Positions 60,776-64,000 of a DNA stretch of 64,000 nt are shown one piece after another. This DNA comes from Dromiciops gliroides (taxonomy: Eukaryota; Chordata; Mammalia; Microbiotheria; Microbiotheriidae), in contig NC_057862.1 of assembly GCF_019393635.1 (NCBI RefSeq), positions 701,518,918 through 701,582,917 on the forward strand, given 5' to 3'. Every line of letters begins with the position of its first letter. The first letter of the stretch is position 1. The notes under the pieces are model-generated. The model saw only the letters and a program-made list of their open reading frames with translations, had not been told where the DNA came from and did not search any database. The position numbers and the translations under genes were made by a program.

Positions 60776-60930
60776 AAAGAGCTAGATGGTGCAGTGGATA
60801 AAGCACTGGCCCTGGATTCAGGAATACCTGAGTTCAAATCTGTCCTCAGACACTTAACACTTACTAGCTGTGTGACCCTGAGAAAGTCACTTAACCCCCA
60901 TTGCCTCACTAAAAACAAACAAAAAAAGAA
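60776..60930 (+). repeat. SINE 3 of a cluster of three
   Basis: Full copy with a slightly truncated head (GAGCTAGATGGTGCAGTGG), flanked by AAGAATGTCAA. Confidence 0.92.
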
Positions 60931-61689
60931 TGTCAAGGAAATTAATGACAAAATGAGAAGGAAGGTGGTCTAGATGTACCAGGACTCAAACTGTATTACA
61001 AAGCAGGAATTATCAAAACAACATGGCATTGGCTAAGAATTAAGAGTGGTACATTCTTAGAATACATTATGTACACATTACAATATAGTAAATCATCGCA
61101 GTCTATAATAAACCCAAAGATCCAAGCTTTTGGAAGAAAAAGTTATTATTCAAGAAAAACTGCTGGGAAAACTGGAAAACAGTATGGCAGAATGTATGCA
61201 TAGACCAAAATCTCAAACCAGATACCAAAATAAGGTCAAAATGATTTAGACATACAGGGTGATACCACACGCAAGTGAGGCAAGCATGAAAAGGATTCTT
61301 TGTAATATACATGGATAATGGAAGAAGTGAGGATCAAAGAAAATATAGAGAACATTCCAAAATTTGAAATTTATAATTTTGATTGTATAAAATTAAAAAG
61401 GTTTTGCACAAACAAAAGCTATCCAACAATTAAAAGGAAAGCAGAAAACCGGGAAACATTTTTGCAACTCAGGTAGTAACATAAAGGCCCTAATTTCTCA
61501 AATATACAGAGATCTGGGTCAAATTTCTAAAAATTATCAAAGAGCCCCTGTCCAAGAAGAGAGGGGACCAGGAAAGAGCTTGGTTAACTGTGTCCAGTGT
61601 GGGGGCTGGGGCAGGTAGGGAGGACAACAACAGCATCTCTAACCAGGAGGTGGGGGCTGGGAGAAAGGACACCTGGGCCCTGATCAGAA

Positions 61690-61946
61690 GACTGGATTTC
61701 TATGGGCAAAGTCTGCAGTCTGGGAAAGTGTGACCCAAGGGTAAATCCAGGGAGGATGAGCCAGGAAGTTTGGGAAGTGATTGGGAGTCTGGCAGAGAGT
61801 TCAGGGCAGGGAGCTCATCCAGTAGCCAGCCTTGGGAGGCAGACCCGGAGGACACTCCCCATGAGGTGAGATGAAAATGAGACCCAATGGCAAGGGCAGT
61901 CAGCAGAAGGCAGGAAATGTGAGGGCCTGTGGCTCAGACCTACCTG
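61690..61946 (-). repeat. Duplicated block (copy 2), intron side
   Basis: Matches 44060-44325. It lies just downstream (minus strand) of the candidate exon and includes its donor; 62613-62700 is the other half of the block. Confidence 0.85.
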
Positions 61947-62400
61947 GGACTTGCAGGCACAGAGCAGGCTTCCAGAAGGCAGAGCGACCTGAGCTCCAAG
62001 GGAAGGCCCAGTGACTCGAGCTGCGGGGAAGACAGAGCAGTCTGAGACCAAAGATTTCAGGCTTCCAGCCAGCCCATTCCGGATGGGTCTTCCTAGTCCC
62101 ATCAGCAGCACTCAGCCCAATCCCTGAATCCGACAGTATGGTTAAGCCCTTTCCTCCAATCACACCAAGGGCCAGGCTCCAGCACTCTAACCGCCTCTCC
62201 TCCCTAAGCCCTGCCCTCCAACACTTAGAATGCCTTCACTGCAATGATGCCTTCTTCCGCCTTAAACTCCGCCCAGGCCTCTAAACTCCACCCCCATGCT
62301 CAAACTCCACCTGCGGCACCGCCCACCAGGCCAGTCATCTCTGAGGGCTCCTCCTCCCCAGGGCTGACACCACCTCCCTCCTAGACTTGTCTCCTCCTTC
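61947..62400 (-). promoter_or_regulatory. Candidate first exon and promoter of the KRAB zinc-finger gene
   Basis: GC-richer than its surroundings with several CpGs. On minus it ends in CAAGTCCCAG followed by donor GTAGGTC at 61946. The open frame through it (62111 to 61947) ends on a whole codon, and the KRAB-A exon begins at phase 0, so the two could join in frame. The distance to KRAB-A is about 19 kb, same strand. Start codon unproven; it might instead be a 5' UTR exon, or belong to a lost neighbour gene. Confidence 0.45.
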
Positions 62401-62704
62401 TTCTAAGCAGAAAGACTGCCAGAATACAGCTGGGAGGCTCCATACTGTTTGTAAATGTCTATTCAGATTGCAATGAACTGAGTTTCTCCCAGTCAGATGT
62501 GCTCTCCCATTGCATTTGTGATGTTTCACCCTATGCTGGTAGACCAGAATTTATGCCAAATACACGTAACATTGGGCATGAAGGCAATATGATTAGGAAG
62601 TATAAGAATAAGAATTAAAGGTAATTGGATCAGAATTATTCTATTGTACTCTGAATGAAATCAGGGTAAAGTGTCAAATTGAGAACTAGATGAAATGATA
62701 TTTT

Positions 62705-62799
62705 TCTTTCATCCTTCCTTCCTTCCTTCCTTCCTTCCTTCCTTCCTTCCTTCCTTCCTTCCTTCCTTCCTTCCTTCCTTCCTTCCTTCCTTCCTTCCT

Positions 62800-62852
<53 letters not shown>
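62705..62852 (+). repeat. (CCTT)n(CTTT)n microsatellite
   Basis: CCTT units to about 62800, then CTTT units to about 62850. Confidence 0.97.
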
Positions 62853-62981
62853 TTTCTACTACTAATATTCTAGCATGGTATTTTCTTATACAACTCTGGA
62901 GAAAGAGAAAGAATTGTACCCATAGTGAGCTAGGTGTTCAGAGGGACGCCAAAGCTCCCTCTGCTAGAAATAAACTGAGTT

Positions 62982-63510
62982 CACAAAAAGATCAGGTCAG
63001 TAGAAGCTCCCCATGCAGGATGCTGCAAAGCATCCCCACAGAGACATCCTAGCACCAGTACTTTCAGGTCAAACAGTTAAAAATCAATATAAAACCCCTA
63101 AAGCATGTCAATACTGTGAGAAGCAAGGACATTTGTTGAGAGAGTGTAGAACCAGAAGTTATGAATCGAGACAAGTTATGACCCAAAGGTAAAATACTTT
63201 TTTAGAGGAAATAGAAATAATCAGAGAAACTTTTTTTTTTATAGTGAGGCAACTGGGGTTAAGTGACTTGCCCAGGGTCACACAGCTAGTAAGTGTTAAG
63301 TGTCTGAGGCCGGATTTGAACTCAGGTACTCCTGACTCCAGGAGCTCCAGGTGCTCCATTCACTGCTCCACCTAGCTGCCACCTATCAGAGAAACTTTTA
63401 CCAGAGAGGAAACAACCAAGGCAATTACAGGCTTTATTACCAACAAAATCAGAATAACTTTAGAACATCCTATCAGAAAGGAACAGAAGGACAGAATCAG
63501 GGCAGTTATA
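62982..63510 (+). pseudogene. ERV-B gag fragment, capsid deleted, ends at telomere
   Basis: Plus-strand equivalent of about 30140-30660: CCATGCAGGATGCTGCAAAG, then the ATCCTAGCACCAG joint, the zinc knuckle (CQYCEKQGH...C) and the Asn/Arg-rich tail. It lacks the capsid at the same joint as the 30-kb copy. A SINE interrupts it at 63231-63383. It stops at GGGCAGTTATA, where the telomere begins. Confidence 0.88.
63231..63383 (-). repeat. SINE, full length
   Basis: Reverse copy; ATCAGAGAAACTTTT duplicated at both ends. Confidence 0.93.
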
Positions 63511-64000
63511 GGGTTAGGGTTAGGGTTAGGGTTAGGGTTAGGGTTAGGGTTAGGGTTAGGGTTAGGGTTAGGGTTAGGGTTAGGGTTAGGGTTAGGGTTA
63601 GGGTTAGGGTTAGGGTTAGGGTTAGGGTTAGGGTTAGGGTTAGGGTTAGGGTTAGGGTTAGGGTTAGGGTTAGGGTTAGGGTTAGGGTTAGGGTTAGGGT
63701 TAGGGTTAGGGTTAGGGTTAGGGTTAGGGTTAGGGTTAGGGTTAGGGTTAGGGTTAGGGTTAGGGTTAGGGTTAGGGTTAGGGTTAGGGTTAGGGTTAGG
63801 GTTAGGGTTAGGGTTAGGGTTAGGGTTAGGTTAGGGTTAGGGTTAGGGTTAGGGTTAGGGTTAGGGTTAGGGTTAGGGTTAGGGTTAGGGTTAGGGTTAG
63901 GGTTAGGGTTAGGGTTAGGGTTAGGGTTAGGGTTAGGGTTAGGGTTAGGGTTAGGGTTAGGGTTAGGGTTAGGGTTAGGGTTAGGGTTAGGGTTAGGGTT
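63511..64000 (+). repeat. Terminal telomere array (TTAGGG)n
   Basis: 490 bp of perfect TTAGGG in phase, except one 5-base unit (TTAGG) at about 63826-63830. G-rich strand runs toward the right edge, the orientation of a right-hand chromosome end. No degenerate subtelomeric variants precede it. Confidence 0.99.

Larger units (their letters stand above)
60290..61560 (+). repeat. L1 ORF2 remnant with three SINE insertions
   Basis: Broken L1 phrases, e.g. WKNKRLR-like near 60395, then 60931-61560. The host phrase GGTTAAGAATGTCAAGGAA is cut by the SINEs. Confidence 0.65.

Noticed and set aside
60448..60973. Open frames on both strands in the SINE cluster
   Set aside because: Translations of SINE sequence; the same peptides recur at every SINE in the window.
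63511..64000. Regular repeats resembling an array with spacers
   Set aside because: Pure TTAGGG telomere, no spacers; not CRISPR.

Overview
The window is a vertebrate, almost certainly marsupial, chromosome end. The last 490 bases are uninterrupted TTAGGG telomere running 5'->3' toward the right edge, so the chromosome terminus lies to the right. About 20 copies of a tRNA-headed CORE-type SINE, with an internal B-box-like stretch and a poly-A tail, are of the kind abundant in marsupial genomes. Several 5'-truncated L1 ends and a dense pile of class I endogenous retroviruses (ERVs) agree. I cannot name the species.

Layout. 1-650: tail of a C2H2 zinc-finger array that runs off the left edge. 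1416-9868: a nearly intact minus-strand provirus (here ERV-A) with LTRs indistinguishable by eye and a GGAA target duplication. It carries gag, pro, RT, RNase H and integrase, and in place of env an OTU-type cysteine protease (OTUD3-like) fused in frame to the end of Pol. 9.9-34.4 kb: layered repeats, including solo LTRs with clear 4-bp target duplications, a second ERV lineage (ERV-B, minus strand, 28.9-33.1 kb) missing its capsid region, a third (ERV-C, 20.9-27.0 kb), and L1s. 34.8-42.8 kb: a minus-strand KRAB zinc-finger gene whose KRAB-A exon (127 bp), KRAB-B exon (96 bp) and zinc-finger exon join in phase. A candidate first exon and promoter lies at 61.9-62.4 kb. 43-61.6 kb: more LTRs, SINEs, L1 and L2, and a decayed env. 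61.7-62.7 kb: a block also found at 44.05-44.42 kb. 62.98-63.51 kb: an ERV-B gag fragment that changes abruptly into telomere.

The only plausibly functional host gene is the KRAB zinc-finger gene, which belongs to a family that typically represses ERVs; here it sits among them. The ERVs look related to one another: Arg-tRNA-like primer sites recur, Gag begins with membrane-spanning segments instead of a usual matrix domain, and two lineages share a conserved 3' region. The most novel items are the Pol-OTU fusion, the transmembrane Gag, an LTR family whose long form contains a primer-binding site inside the LTR, and the ERV-telomere junction. No CRISPR array, rRNA gene or genuine tRNA gene was seen.
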